A DNA stretch of 17,478 nucleotides from JBNAVJ01 sp049700455 (GCA_049700455.1 JBNAVJ010000018.1:1-17478); one strand, 5' to 3'. Shown: positions 7,608-15,067, numbered from the stretch's first letter. Numbers and translations are program-made. Notes: generated from the sequence alone by a model not told the origin.

Positions 7608-8933
7608 CTACAGGTTAATTAACACTTTATTCAAAATTTCAAACCCTTCGTCAATTTCTTCTCTTTTAATAGCGAGATTTGGTCTAAAGCGTATTGATTT
7701 TTCCCCGCAACCCAGAATCATAAGGTTATTTTCGAGCGCATCATTGAGGATTTTTTTTCTTAATTCAGGAGTTGCTACATCAAATGCGGCAAAAAGTCCT
7801 CTTCCACGAGGATTACTAATTAAATGTGAATATTTGTCTGCTATCTCTGTAATTTGTTGAAGTAGATAATCGCCCATCACCCGTGCATTTTCGACAAGGT
7901 TATCTTCATCTATTATTTCAAGGATTCTCTGAAATCTTACCATATCAACCAGATTCCCACCCCAGGTAGAATTTATTCTTGTTGGTGTATGGAAAACATT
8001 ACTTTCAACCTCGTCAATTCTACTGGTGGAAAGTATTCCACATACCTGAGTCTTTTTCCCAAAAGCAATAATATCCGGTTGCACAAAATGCTGATGCGCC
8101 CACCATTTACCCGTCATCCCAACTCCCGTTTGAACTTCATCCATAATAAATAGCATCTCATTTTCATCACATAATTCACGTAATTGGACAAAAAATTCTT
8201 TACGGAAATGGTTATCACCACCCTCCCCCTGGATTGGTTCTATTATCAAACCTGCGATGTCATCTTTATTTTCAATTATGGCCTGTTTTATTTGTTCAAT
8301 AGCAATTTTTTCACTTTCAATTACCTTTTGAAGATTCTCTTCATTAAGTGGAAAAGTAATTTTTGGATTTAGAATTCGAGGCCAATTGAATTTTGGGAAA
8401 AACTTAATTTTATTAATATCAGTGTTGGTCATAGAAAGAGCATAACCACTGCGGCCATGAAACGCCTCTCGGAAATGTATAATCTTGTTTCCTTTCTCCT
8501 CTCTGTAGCCTTTTTTGAAATTTTTCTGAACCTTCCAGTCAAATGCAGCTTTGAGAGCATTTTCTACTGCAAGCGTTCCTCCTTCTATGAAAAATACATA
8601 CTTGAAATAATCAGGTACTGCAATACTGAAAAAGGTTTCAACAAATTCAGCAAATTCTTCGGGATACACATCTGATAGTGATGGCTTTATTAGTGCAATT
8701 TCTCCTATCTTTTTCACGAAGCTTTCTGTGTGCATCTTTGGATGATTAAATCCAATAGGGTTGGAAGCAATGAAAGTAAAAAAGTCAAGCAGTCTTCTTT
8801 GTCTTTTGGAATCGTAAAGATAAACCCCCTGAGAATTTTGCAGGTCAAGAGTTATATCAAAACCATCAACAAGCATATGTTGACTTAAAACTTGTTGAAC
8901 TCTTGTTGGTTCTATTAAAAATGTGTCAATCAT
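7608..8933 (-). CDS. lat: L-lysine 6-transaminase
   Basis: This class III PLP-dependent aminotransferase moves the epsilon-amino group of lysine to 2-oxoglutarate, giving 2-aminoadipate 6-semialdehyde (cyclising to piperideine-6-carboxylate) and glutamate. The N-terminus EPTRVQQVLSQHMLVDGFD is characteristic of this enzyme. Further marks are GGTLAVENALK, the PLP-phosphate segment EAFHGRSG, EPIQGEGG, the aspartate of FIMDEVQTG, and the Schiff-base lysine in FGKKTQVCG. The frame also has an ATG at 8948, but the GGAGGG at 8941-8946 lies seven bases before the ATG at 8933, so the shorter 441-residue protein is chosen. It lies 19 bases after purM and 4 bases before the Fur-family gene. No dehydrogenase for the semialdehyde is visible in the window. 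Confidence 0.9.
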   Translation of the reverse strand: MIDTFLIEPTRVQQVLSQHMLVDGFDITLDLQNSQGVYLYDSKRQRRLLDFFTFIASNPIGFNHPKMHTESFVKKIGEIALIKPSLSDVYPEEFAEFVETFFSIAVPDYFKYVFFIEGGTLAVENALKAAFDWKVQKNFKKGYREEKGNKIIHFREAFHGRSGYALSMTNTDINKIKFFPKFNWPRILNPKITFPLNEENLQKVIESEKIAIEQIKQAIIENKDDIAGLIIEPIQGEGGDNHFRKEFFVQLRELCDENEMLFIMDEVQTGVGMTGKWWAHQHFVQPDIIAFGKKTQVCGILSTSRIDEVESNVFHTPTRINSTWGGNLVDMVRFQRILEIIDEDNLVENARVMGDYLLQQITEIADKYSHLISNPRGRGLFAAFDVATPELRKKILNDALENNLMILGCGEKSIRFRPNLAIKREEIDEGFEILNKVLINL

Positions 8934-8940
8934 AATTTTT

Positions 8941-8946
8941 CCCTCC
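8941..8946 (-). promoter_or_regulatory. Strong ribosome binding site deciding the lat start
   Basis: GGAGGG on the minus strand is placed seven bases before the ATG at 8933. The alternative ATG at 8948 has only an AT-rich upstream region, so this site argues for the inner start. Confidence 0.7.
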
Positions 8947-8952
8947 ATACAA

Positions 8953-9948
8953 TTAAATTATTTCACCTATAATATAGCTTTTTTCGTACAGATGTCTTTC
9001 TAAAAATTGCTTATATGATCCAGCAATTTTTCTGGAAACTATTGCAACTAATCCAATTCCCAGATTAAAAGTACGTCTCATATCTTCAATTGGAACATTT
9101 CCCTGATTCTGAATCAAATTAAAAAGAGCAGGAACTTTCCAGCTATTCCAGTTAACTTTTACCTGTAAGTGTGACGGTACAACCCGTTTTGTATTTCCAA
9201 CTATACCTCCACCTGTTATATGAGCAAATGCCTTGATAGGAAAGTGTTTCAAAGACTGCTGGATAAGTGTCAGATAAGATTTGTGAACCCTTAAAAGTTC
9301 TTTCCCTAATGGTTTATTCAATCCTGGATAAACTTTCTTATAGTCCTGTTGAGAGAAAATCTTACGAACAAGTGAGTAGCCATTTGTGTGTAAACCATTA
9401 GATTTTATTCCTATTAATATATCTCCACGAGAGACTCTTCTTGAACTAAGAATATTTTTTTGTTCTACAACTCCTACAATACAGCCTGCAAGGTCAAAGT
9501 CAGAGTTTCTATATAAGCCCGGCATTTCAGCAGTCTCTCCTCCTATAAGAGAAAGTTTATTTTTTTTACAACCTCGTACTATACCTTTCAGTATCTCGTA
9601 TGAAAATTCAACATTAAGTTTACCGACAGCGTAATAATCCATAAAAAAAAGGGGAGTTGCTCCACAAACGGCAATATCATTTACGCAATGATTTACTAAA
9701 TCTTCTCCTACCGTATCATATTTTTTTATTACTGAAGCAATTAACAATTTTGTTCCCACTCCGTCTATACTTGAAACAAGCACCGGATTTTTATATTTTT
9801 TTATGTCAATTTTGAAGAACGCTCCAAAGTTACCAATTCCGCTTAATACATTTTCAGAAAACGTAAGTCGAGCAAGTGGTTTTATCTTTTCAATAAATCT
9901 ATCCGCTTTAGAAATGTTAACTCCTGCAGCTTTGTAAGTGATTTTCAT
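8953..9948 (-). CDS. purM: Phosphoribosylformylglycinamidine cyclo-ligase (AIR synthetase)
   Basis: PurM carries out the fifth step of de novo purine synthesis, the ATP-dependent closure of formylglycinamidine ribonucleotide to aminoimidazole ribonucleotide. The 331 residues carry the conserved stretches IDGVGTK (61-67), VNDIAVCGATPLFFMDYYA (89-107), GGETAEMPG (136-144), SNGLHTNG (183-190), HITGGGI (243-249) and FNLGIG (294-299). The length is slightly shorter than the common 340-350. The ATG lacks a clear ribosome binding site. It is the first gene of the leftward group purM-lat-fur-feoAB and follows a 317-bp gap. Other pur genes are not adjacent. Confidence 0.96.
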   Translation of the reverse strand: MKITYKAAGVNISKADRFIEKIKPLARLTFSENVLSGIGNFGAFFKIDIKKYKNPVLVSSIDGVGTKLLIASVIKKYDTVGEDLVNHCVNDIAVCGATPLFFMDYYAVGKLNVEFSYEILKGIVRGCKKNKLSLIGGETAEMPGLYRNSDFDLAGCIVGVVEQKNILSSRRVSRGDILIGIKSNGLHTNGYSLVRKIFSQQDYKKVYPGLNKPLGKELLRVHKSYLTLIQQSLKHFPIKAFAHITGGGIVGNTKRVVPSHLQVKVNWNSWKVPALFNLIQNQGNVPIEDMRRTFNLGIGLVAIVSRKIAGSYKQFLERHLYEKSYIIGEII

Positions 9949-10265
9949 AGTTAAATTTACTTAACTTATTGTTTTTATTCAATTCTATTATTTAATCTGA
10001 TGAATTCTAAAACTTGGGTTATTGCTCTGAAAATAGCCTCTTCTCAGGTTTAAAAAACAGTAAAAAATAAAGAAACTGCAAGTTTCCATTAAGGAAAACT
10101 ATCGATTTAACTTTAGGATATTATTACAGAGCTGGAAAGTTAAATATCTGATTATAGGAATGAAGCAACTGTGATATCAGGTATAGAAACAATATTATAT
10201 AAATTTTATAACTAATAATATTATCATATAGTTAAAAGAACTATATAAATCAAATTATAGATGGG
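9949..10265. other. 317-bp gene-free spacer between purM and the rsmI-like gene
   Basis: I see no credible gene here on either strand. Both flanking genes point left, so it should hold the end of the rsmI-like transcript and the promoter of the purM group. It contains a perfect AT-rich hairpin, ATATAGTT/AACTATAT at 10226-10246, and a GAAACT/AGTTTC hairpin with a T-rich tail on the minus strand at 10061-10100. No convincing promoter could be chosen from the AT-rich sequence next to purM. Confidence 0.6.
10061..10100 (-). terminator. Possible terminator of the nucleoside phosphorylase-tatD-dut-rsmI operon
   Basis: On the minus strand GAAACT and AGTTTC (10086-10072) form a stem around a TGC loop, followed by a tract of nine T in eleven bases (10071-10061). 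A second, overlapping pairing, AGTTTTCC (10100-10093) with GGAAACT (10087-10081), is possible. The short stem and the distance of about 170 bases from the rsmI stop keep confidence modest. Confidence 0.4.
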
Positions 10266-10961
10266 TCAACTTCTAAACTTTTCAACAATGCAAACAAATT
10301 CTGCTGCGATTTTTGATTCTCCAAAGTATTCTTTAATTTGGGTGGTTACCGTTTCAATACTTCCACGAAAAAACTGTTCTTTTTGGGTTGTAATATCAAG
10401 AGCAAAAAACACCCGTCTTCTGGGAAAGTGTTCTGAAATATCAGAAAGTACATTTGGCAATCTATATGGAGTGTCGAGAATAACAAAAGTTTCACTAATA
10501 GTTTTTAGCTTGTAGAGTTGTTGTCTTCTTTTATCTTTTTTGGGTGATAAGAAACCAATAAATCTGAAGCGACTGATATCAAAGCCACAGATGGAAAGTG
10601 CTGCAAAAACAGAATTTGCTCCATGAACAAAATCTACTTTGACCCCATATTCATTAGCCTGTCTTATAAGCGGAATTCCCGGATCAGCAAAGGCTGGTGT
10701 TCCACAATCTGAAATGAGGCTTATAGAGCATCCATTTATTAAATCGTGGAGAACTTCCTGTGTAGCCTGATTTTGATTGTGTTCGTTCAGTTCTTTGAGT
10801 TCTTTCTGAATCTGAAAAAAACCCAGCAGTTGTTTTGCCGTTTTTATTTCCTCGCACACTATATAGTCACAATTTCTGAGTGAGTCAATAGCTCTCAAGG
10901 TTATATCAGCATAATTTCCTATTGGGGTGGTAACAATATTTAATTTACCTATAGTTTTCAT
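10266..10961 (-). CDS. rsmI: RsmI-like SAM-dependent methyltransferase (16S rRNA C1402 2'-O type)
   Basis: RsmI is a tetrapyrrole-methylase-fold enzyme that 2'-O-methylates cytidine 1402 of 16S rRNA in the ribosomal decoding centre. The protein opens with GKLNIVTTPIGNYADITLRAI, the family's hallmark. It then has an acidic pair EE (37-38), SLISDCGTPAFADPG (81-95), HGANSVFAALSICG (113-126), FIGFLSP (134-140) and DTPYRL (163-168), where many members have ESPHRL. At 231 residues it is shorter than classical RsmI (about 270-290) and lacks the usual C-terminal helical domain. It might therefore be a compact RsmI or a paralogue with another target. Its ATG overlaps the dut stop in an ATGA junction, showing tight coupling. 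Confidence 0.82.
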   Translation of the reverse strand: MKTIGKLNIVTTPIGNYADITLRAIDSLRNCDYIVCEEIKTAKQLLGFFQIQKELKELNEHNQNQATQEVLHDLINGCSISLISDCGTPAFADPGIPLIRQANEYGVKVDFVHGANSVFAALSICGFDISRFRFIGFLSPKKDKRRQQLYKLKTISETFVILDTPYRLPNVLSDISEHFPRRRVFFALDITTQKEQFFRGSIETVTTQIKEYFGESKIAAEFVCIVEKFRS

Positions 10962-11401
10962 TGTATGCCTGTGCTTCCATATCCGCCTGCTCCTCTCTTG
11001 GTGGTAGAGAGGTTTTCAGTATATACTAATTCTATTTTTTCATATTTTGCAACTACCAGTTGTGCAATCCTATCTCCAAAATTTACTGTGAAGGGCTTGC
11101 TTCCAAAATTTATCAACAATACTTTTATTTCACCTCTGTAATCAGAATCAATTGTCCCCGGTGAGTTCAGAACTGTTACGCCATAATTTAGAGCAAGTCC
11201 ACTTCTGGGTCTTACCTGTGCTTCATATCCAGCCGGTAGTTCTATTACAATGTTGGTTGGTATCAACCTGTATTGATTTGGTGGAATTTCAATAGCTTCT
11301 ATTGAGGCAGAACACAAATCCAGTCCTGAGGAATGTGGAGTAGCATAGGCAGGAAGTTGAATCTCTTTATTGGGGTCAAACTTTCGATACAGAATTTTCA
11401 T
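10958..11401 (-). CDS. dut: dUTP diphosphatase
   Basis: Dut hydrolyses dUTP to dUMP and pyrophosphate, keeping uracil out of DNA and supplying dUMP for thymidylate synthesis. All five trimeric dUTPase motifs are present in order: HSSGLDLCS, RPRSGLA, GTIDSDYRGEI (holding the catalytic Asp and Tyr region), NFGDRIAQLV and the glycine-rich RGAGGYGSTG at the C-terminus. The open frame reaches a TTG at 11410, but the ATG at 11401 gives the standard N-terminus (MKILYRKF) and the usual size of 147 residues, so it is preferred. The start overlaps the end of tatD by 26 bases, and the stop overlaps the rsmI-like start by four. Confidence 0.95.
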   Translation of the reverse strand: MKILYRKFDPNKEIQLPAYATPHSSGLDLCSASIEAIEIPPNQYRLIPTNIVIELPAGYEAQVRPRSGLALNYGVTVLNSPGTIDSDYRGEIKVLLINFGSKPFTVNFGDRIAQLVVAKYEKIELVYTENLSTTKRGAGGYGSTGIQ

Positions 11402-12164
11402 CTTTTTCAAAAAATAATTTTATAGTATTAAAATAAAGATGGTTAATGAGCTCCTGATAATCAATACCTTTTATCTCACTAATTTTTTCAAGTGTATACC
11501 TGAGATATGATGGTTCATTGTCTTTTCCTTTAAAAGGGACTGGAGTCATAAAAGGGGAGTCAGTTTCTGCCAGTAGTCTATCAGGTGGGACTGTTTGAAT
11601 AGTATTTATCTTTTTAAAATTGTTGTAGGTAATATTCCCGCAAAATGAAAGATAAAAATTTTCAAGTGAGAGAACCTTCTGAGCAGAAGTTGAGTCTTCA
11701 CTGAAACAATGAAATTGTCCCCTGAGCCCGACAGAGTTTTTCTGAACAATCTCAAATGCTTCATTAAATGAGTTTCTTGTGTGTATGATAACAGGGAGGT
11801 TTCGCTCTCGGGCCATATTGATTTGGGATTCAAAGAATTCTATCTGTTGTTGGAGGTTATCTTTATCCCAGTAGAGGTCAATTCCAATCTCTCCAATTGC
11901 AACAATTTTTCTGTGGGATATGAAACCTTCAAGGTCTTTAAGTTCACTCAAATTATGTTTTTTTACTTCTGTCGGGTGAAAACCAACAGCGCAATATATA
12001 TCTTCATATTTTTCACTTAAATTACAGGTAACCTCCGCTGTTTTGAGGTCAACAGCAGGTACGATGATTCTTGTAACTTGATTTATTTCTGCCCGCTGAA
12101 TAATCTCGTCTATATTGTTTAAAAGTTGAGGATAATAGAGATGAGCATGTGTGTCAATAATCAT
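11376..12164 (-). CDS. tatD: TatD-family metal-dependent hydrolase (DNase)
   Basis: This TIM-barrel amidohydrolase-superfamily enzyme acts as a DNase in characterised members, with suggested roles in DNA repair and degradation. Metal ligands are visible as H6 and H8 in DTHAH, GFHP (61-64), E92 in GEIGID, H128 in IIHTR, H152 in FHCFS, and D202 in ETDSP. The length of 262 is normal. The ATG lies inside the 3' end of the nucleoside phosphorylase gene (11-base overlap), and its own 3' end overlaps dut, so the four genes are read as one operon. Whether the protein acts on DNA, or on another substrate such as D-aminoacyl-tRNA, cannot be told from sequence. Confidence 0.94.
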   Translation of the reverse strand: MIIDTHAHLYYPQLLNNIDEIIQRAEINQVTRIIVPAVDLKTAEVTCNLSEKYEDIYCAVGFHPTEVKKHNLSELKDLEGFISHRKIVAIGEIGIDLYWDKDNLQQQIEFFESQINMARERNLPVIIHTRNSFNEAFEIVQKNSVGLRGQFHCFSEDSTSAQKVLSLENFYLSFCGNITYNNFKKINTIQTVPPDRLLAETDSPFMTPVPFKGKDNEPSYLRYTLEKISEIKGIDYQELINHLYFNTIKLFFEKDENSVSKV

Positions 12165-12855
12165 TTATAATCAATTTAATTAATTTTGAGAGGTTGTTAG
12201 ATGCGTGTTTGCCAGCCTCTACAACTTCTGAATGGTTTATTTTGATGGCATTATTTGTCTTTAATAAGTTTGTGATACAGGATATTGCAATTACATTTAT
12301 TCCTATGGAACGCGAATATAAAATCTCTGGAATGGTTGACATACCAACAGCATCAATATTATACTTTCTATACATTGCAATCTCTGAACGGGTTTCATAC
12401 ATAGGGCCAATACTTGCACAGTAAGTTCCTGAGTGGAGCTTGATATTGTTTTCTACTGCTAAGTGTTTTATTCTTTTTATTAGATTAGAGTTATACGGAA
12501 TTACATTCTTCACTATGGGAAAGTTGCGCATCAGCAGGTTTATATGAGATGTAATCAGCATCAATTCTGATACCCTGAAATTCGGATTTAATCCCCCTGC
12601 AGCATTTGTAATAATCAAAACTTCTACTCCCAGCTTTGCAGCAAAATTTACATTGAAAAGAACATCTTCATTTCCAAGCCCTTCATAGTAATGGTTTCTG
12701 CCTTGAAACACCGTAACTCTTTTTCCATTAAGATAACCGGTATATATTCGTTTCTGATGAATACCACTATTGTGTGATAGTAATAACTGTCTTTCTTCAA
12801 GTTTGTTTGCAAATAGATGTAAACCCGAACCTAATATAATTCCTATTTTTGTCAT
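12154..12855 (-). CDS. Purine nucleoside phosphorylase (PNP-I / MTAP family)
   Basis: This enzyme phosphorolyses purine nucleosides to the free base and (deoxy)ribose 1-phosphate, feeding salvage by enzymes such as Hpt. Visible family sites are the phosphate-binding GSG (9-11), QGRNHYYEG with R53 and H55 (51-59), NAAGGLN (84-90), GPMYETRSE with E154 (150-158), VGMST (170-174), ITN with N196 (194-196) and H208. The Glu and Asn in the base site match trimeric PNPs specific for 6-oxopurines (inosine, guanosine) rather than methylthioadenosine phosphorylase. At 233 residues it lacks the 30 or so residues usually found before the GSG loop. The ATG at 12855 is the first plausible start. It heads the leftward operon with tatD, dut and the rsmI-like gene. 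Confidence 0.9.
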   Translation of the reverse strand: MTKIGIILGSGLHLFANKLEERQLLLSHNSGIHQKRIYTGYLNGKRVTVFQGRNHYYEGLGNEDVLFNVNFAAKLGVEVLIITNAAGGLNPNFRVSELMLITSHINLLMRNFPIVKNVIPYNSNLIKRIKHLAVENNIKLHSGTYCASIGPMYETRSEIAMYRKYNIDAVGMSTIPEILYSRSIGINVIAISCITNLLKTNNAIKINHSEVVEAGKHASNNLSKLIKLIINDY

Positions 12856-12929
12856 TAAAACTACTATCAGCGATTTGTGAAAGAAAATTAATACTATTTC
12901 ATCTTTAAAACAATAAGAATAAGTGGTAT

Positions 12930-13054
12930 AGTGTCCTGAAATAATACCTGCGTTTGAATTTATTCTGGGGTGTGCCTGGCTATAAAATACATAATCTGGG
13001 TAAATACGAAAGGGGGTGGAAAAGTGGAAAGCATTCCTATTCTATCAAGACACT
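12930..13054. repeat. Possible 125-bp element with imperfect terminal inverted repeats
   Basis: AGTGTCCTGAAATAATA (12930-12946) matches the reverse complement of 13038-13054 at 14 of 17 positions, including the outermost six bases AGTGTC. This is the layout of a small MITE or a deleted insertion sequence in the divergent spacer between the nucleoside phosphorylase and the T9SS gene. No target-site duplication is evident and no coding capacity is left, so chance in AT-rich DNA or a long-range hairpin are alternatives. Confidence 0.28.
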
Positions 13055-13140
13055 CCTTTTGCCTGTATTTTTCTCTTTCTTTATGTAAATCAACTTGTTA
13101 TATTTATAGAGAAATTAATAAATACTTTTAAATACTTTAT

Positions 13141-13881
13141 ATGAAGAGAATCTTATTAGTTATTTTATTTTTAGGGCTTACAACTGCTTCATTTGCCCAG
13201 AATTTCATATTTTATAGAATTAGCCCTGCCATTGTTGTGGGAGATACTTCTTCATTTGTAGCTACTTCTACAAAGGGTATTTTTAAAAATACATCTGCTG
13301 TTACTCAGAGCTTCAAATTTATAAGAGTGGTGAATAATTTACCTCCCGGCTGGACTTCCAGTCTTTGTGTGGGCATTAACTGTTATTCATCGACTGCTGA
13401 TACAGTACCTCCTCCCGGCGCTCCTCAAATTCTGCTTGCACCAAACCAACAGGATACTCTGACTATTGATGTTTACGGACAAACTATTGGACTTGGTACA
13501 ATTGTAATTAAGTGTTTTACTCTTAGCAATCCATCTCAATACATAGTTGACACGTTTAAAGTACAGTTAGGGAGTCCAAGTTCTATTCATAGAATATCCA
13601 GTGAAGTGACTGGATACGAACTTTCACAGAATTATCCAAATCCTTTCAATCCTGTAACTAACATAAAGTTTTCACTTGCGAAAAGCACAAATGTATCACT
13701 TGATGTCTTTGATTTGACAGGGCGAAAGGTTGCCTCACTATTAAATAATGTAAGATTAATGGATGGTTCCTATTCAATTGATTTTAATGCTCAAAACTTT
13801 GGGCTTGGTTCGGGAGTATATTATTATAGATTAAATACAGGAGAGTTTACTCAGACAAGAAAAATGGTTTTGCTCAAATAG
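13141..13881 (+). CDS. Secreted protein with T9SS type A sorting domain
   Basis: The 246-residue protein starts with a clear signal peptide (MKRILLVILFLGLTTASFAQ, cleavage likely after Q20). The central part, about 21-150, is Ser/Thr- and Pro-rich and appears to be a beta-sandwich; it holds LPPGWTSSLC and two close cysteines, C76 and C81, plus C125. I do not recognise its function. From residue 159 runs a T9SS type A sorting domain: YELSQNYPNPFNP, a strand with NIKFSL, VFDLTGRKVASL, and the closing GVYYYRLNTGEFTQTRKMVLLK. The protein is therefore exported by Sec and then by type IX secretion to the surface or medium. No Shine-Dalgarno is seen; a 10-base tandem repeat directly precedes the ATG. 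nuoI follows three bases after the stop. Confidence 0.9.
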   Translation: MKRILLVILFLGLTTASFAQNFIFYRISPAIVVGDTSSFVATSTKGIFKNTSAVTQSFKFIRVVNNLPPGWTSSLCVGINCYSSTADTVPPPGAPQILLAPNQQDTLTIDVYGQTIGLGTIVIKCFTLSNPSQYIVDTFKVQLGSPSSIHRISSEVTGYELSQNYPNPFNPVTNIKFSLAKSTNVSLDVFDLTGRKVASLLNNVRLMDGSYSIDFNAQNFGLGSGVYYYRLNTGEFTQTRKMVLLK

Positions 13882-13884
13882 ATT

Positions 13885-14376
13885 ATGTCTATAGTCAAGA
13901 AAAAAGACCTTACACTTTTAGAGCGAACATATATACCTCAAATTGTCAAAGGTATGATGTTAACTCTAAAGCAGATATTCAGACCCAAATTTACCAGACA
14001 GTATCCTGAGGAAAAGTGGGTCCCTCCGGCGAGTTTCCGTGGAAGACCTGTTCTTGTTCTTAATGATGATAATACGGAACGATGTGTTGCTTGCGGATTG
14101 TGTTCGCGAGTCTGTCCGGCGCTTGCTATAGAAGTTCAGGCTGCTGAAACAGAGAAAGAAAAAGAACGTTATCCTGAAAAATTTGAAATAAATATGGTCC
14201 GATGTATCTTCTGTGGATTTTGTGAAGAGGTCTGTCCCGAAGAAGCAATTGTTATGAGTGATGAATTTGAGCTTGTTTTTACTTCTCAGGAGGAAGCAAT
14301 CTTTGGTAAAGATAAACTTCTGATACCTCGAGCGAAGTTAGAAAAAAGATTGAAATTTTTGAGGCAGTACAAATGA
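13885..14376 (+). CDS. nuoI: NADH-quinone oxidoreductase subunit I (NuoI)
   Basis: NuoI is the 8Fe ferredoxin-like subunit of complex I that carries clusters N6a and N6b between the peripheral arm and the quinone site. The 163 residues contain FRPKFTRQYPEEKW and FRGRPVL, typical of the N-terminal part. Two complete 4Fe-4S motifs follow: CVACGLCSRVCP (C67, C70, C73, C77) and CIFCGFCEEVCP (C107, C110, C113, C117), with the DEFEL and KLLIPR segments after them. Length and motif spacing fit a full NuoI. It is alone: no other nuo gene lies in the window. It sits between two T9SS cargo genes, three bases after one and overlapping the next by four bases (ATGA). No Shine-Dalgarno is seen. A paralogous ferredoxin role is possible but less likely. 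Confidence 0.87.
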   Translation: MSIVKKKDLTLLERTYIPQIVKGMMLTLKQIFRPKFTRQYPEEKWVPPASFRGRPVLVLNDDNTERCVACGLCSRVCPALAIEVQAAETEKEKERYPEKFEINMVRCIFCGFCEEVCPEEAIVMSDEFELVFTSQEEAIFGKDKLLIPRAKLEKRLKFLRQYK

Positions 14377-15035
14377 ACAGTGATAGTTCTCTCCGGCGAT
14401 TTCTTATTGTATTATTTGTTTTTTGTATTATCACTACTGTTGACGCTCAGGAAAAACGCCTTTTTGACCTTAATGCAAAAATAGAAAAGTCCCAGATTTC
14501 AATCCAATGGAAAGCAATTGATATATCTAAGTTCTGGGGCTTTCGCCTTGAGCTTAGAAAAGAAATGGAAGACCTTGCTTTTTCTGATGAAATATTGGTT
14601 ACTAATTATACAAAGTTTTCAAAAAAAGATTCTCTCGAAATTTTTACTTACCATACTAATTATAAACTTAAGACTAACGGGGTTTATTATATAAAACTCT
14701 CTTTGCTTGATACAAAAAAAGATATTATTCAAACTCAGGACTTAAAGATAGGTGTTTCATCTGTTAAAAACTTTAAGTTGTTTCAGAACTCGCCCAATCC
14801 TTTTAACCCCCTTACCACTATAACATACGAGCTTTTAGAATCTGCTTATGTCAGGTTAAAAGTTTACTCCCTTGAAGGAAAAGAAATTGATGTTCTTGTC
14901 GATGGATATCAGAATGCCGGTATCTATCACCTAACTTTTGATGCCTCAAATTATGAACTTTCAAGTGGAATCTATTTTTACAAGATTTCTACAGGCGAGG
15001 CTACAGAAATAAAGAAAATGATTTACGCTAAGTAA
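14373..15035 (+). CDS. Secreted protein with T9SS type A sorting domain
   Basis: A 220-residue protein with a signal peptide (hydrophobic core FLIVLFVFCIITTV, cleavage likely after DAQ, residue 26). Residues 27-130 look like one beta-sandwich of fibronectin type III style (SQISIQWKAIDISKFWGFRLEL early, YYIKLSLLDTKKDI late) without recognisable catalytic residues. The sorting domain begins at about 134 with FKLFQNSPNPFNP and continues through VRLKVYSLEGKEIDVLVDG to GIYFYKISTGEATEIKKMIYAK. It is exported by Sec plus type IX secretion. The ATG overlaps the nuoI stop, so expression is probably coupled. The sorting domain resembles that of the 13141 protein, but the N-terminal domains differ. Function unknown. 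Confidence 0.87.
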   Translation: MNSDSSLRRFLIVLFVFCIITTVDAQEKRLFDLNAKIEKSQISIQWKAIDISKFWGFRLELRKEMEDLAFSDEILVTNYTKFSKKDSLEIFTYHTNYKLKTNGVYYIKLSLLDTKKDIIQTQDLKIGVSSVKNFKLFQNSPNPFNPLTTITYELLESAYVRLKVYSLEGKEIDVLVDGYQNAGIYHLTFDASNYELSSGIYFYKISTGEATEIKKMIYAK

Positions 15036-15067
15036 TTAATACTACTGATAAAAGATGGATTAATTGA

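Noticed and set aside
8934..8948. Five-codon longer start for lysine 6-transaminase
   Set aside because: The extension contains the GGAGGG that serves the inner ATG, and the outer ATG has no ribosome binding site.
10226..10246. ATATAGTT/AACTATAT hairpin just after the rsmI-like stop as a terminator
   Set aside because: No T-tract follows on the minus strand and the stem is almost all A-T; the hairpin at 10061-10100 fits better.
11402..11410. TTG start for dut three codons upstream
   Set aside because: An ATG three codons later gives the standard N-terminus, and the TTG has no ribosome binding site.
13885..14376. Generic 8Fe ferredoxin rather than NuoI
   Set aside because: The N-terminal PEEKW and FRGRPVL segments, the motif spacing and the post-cluster DEFEL region are NuoI-like, which simple ferredoxins lack.
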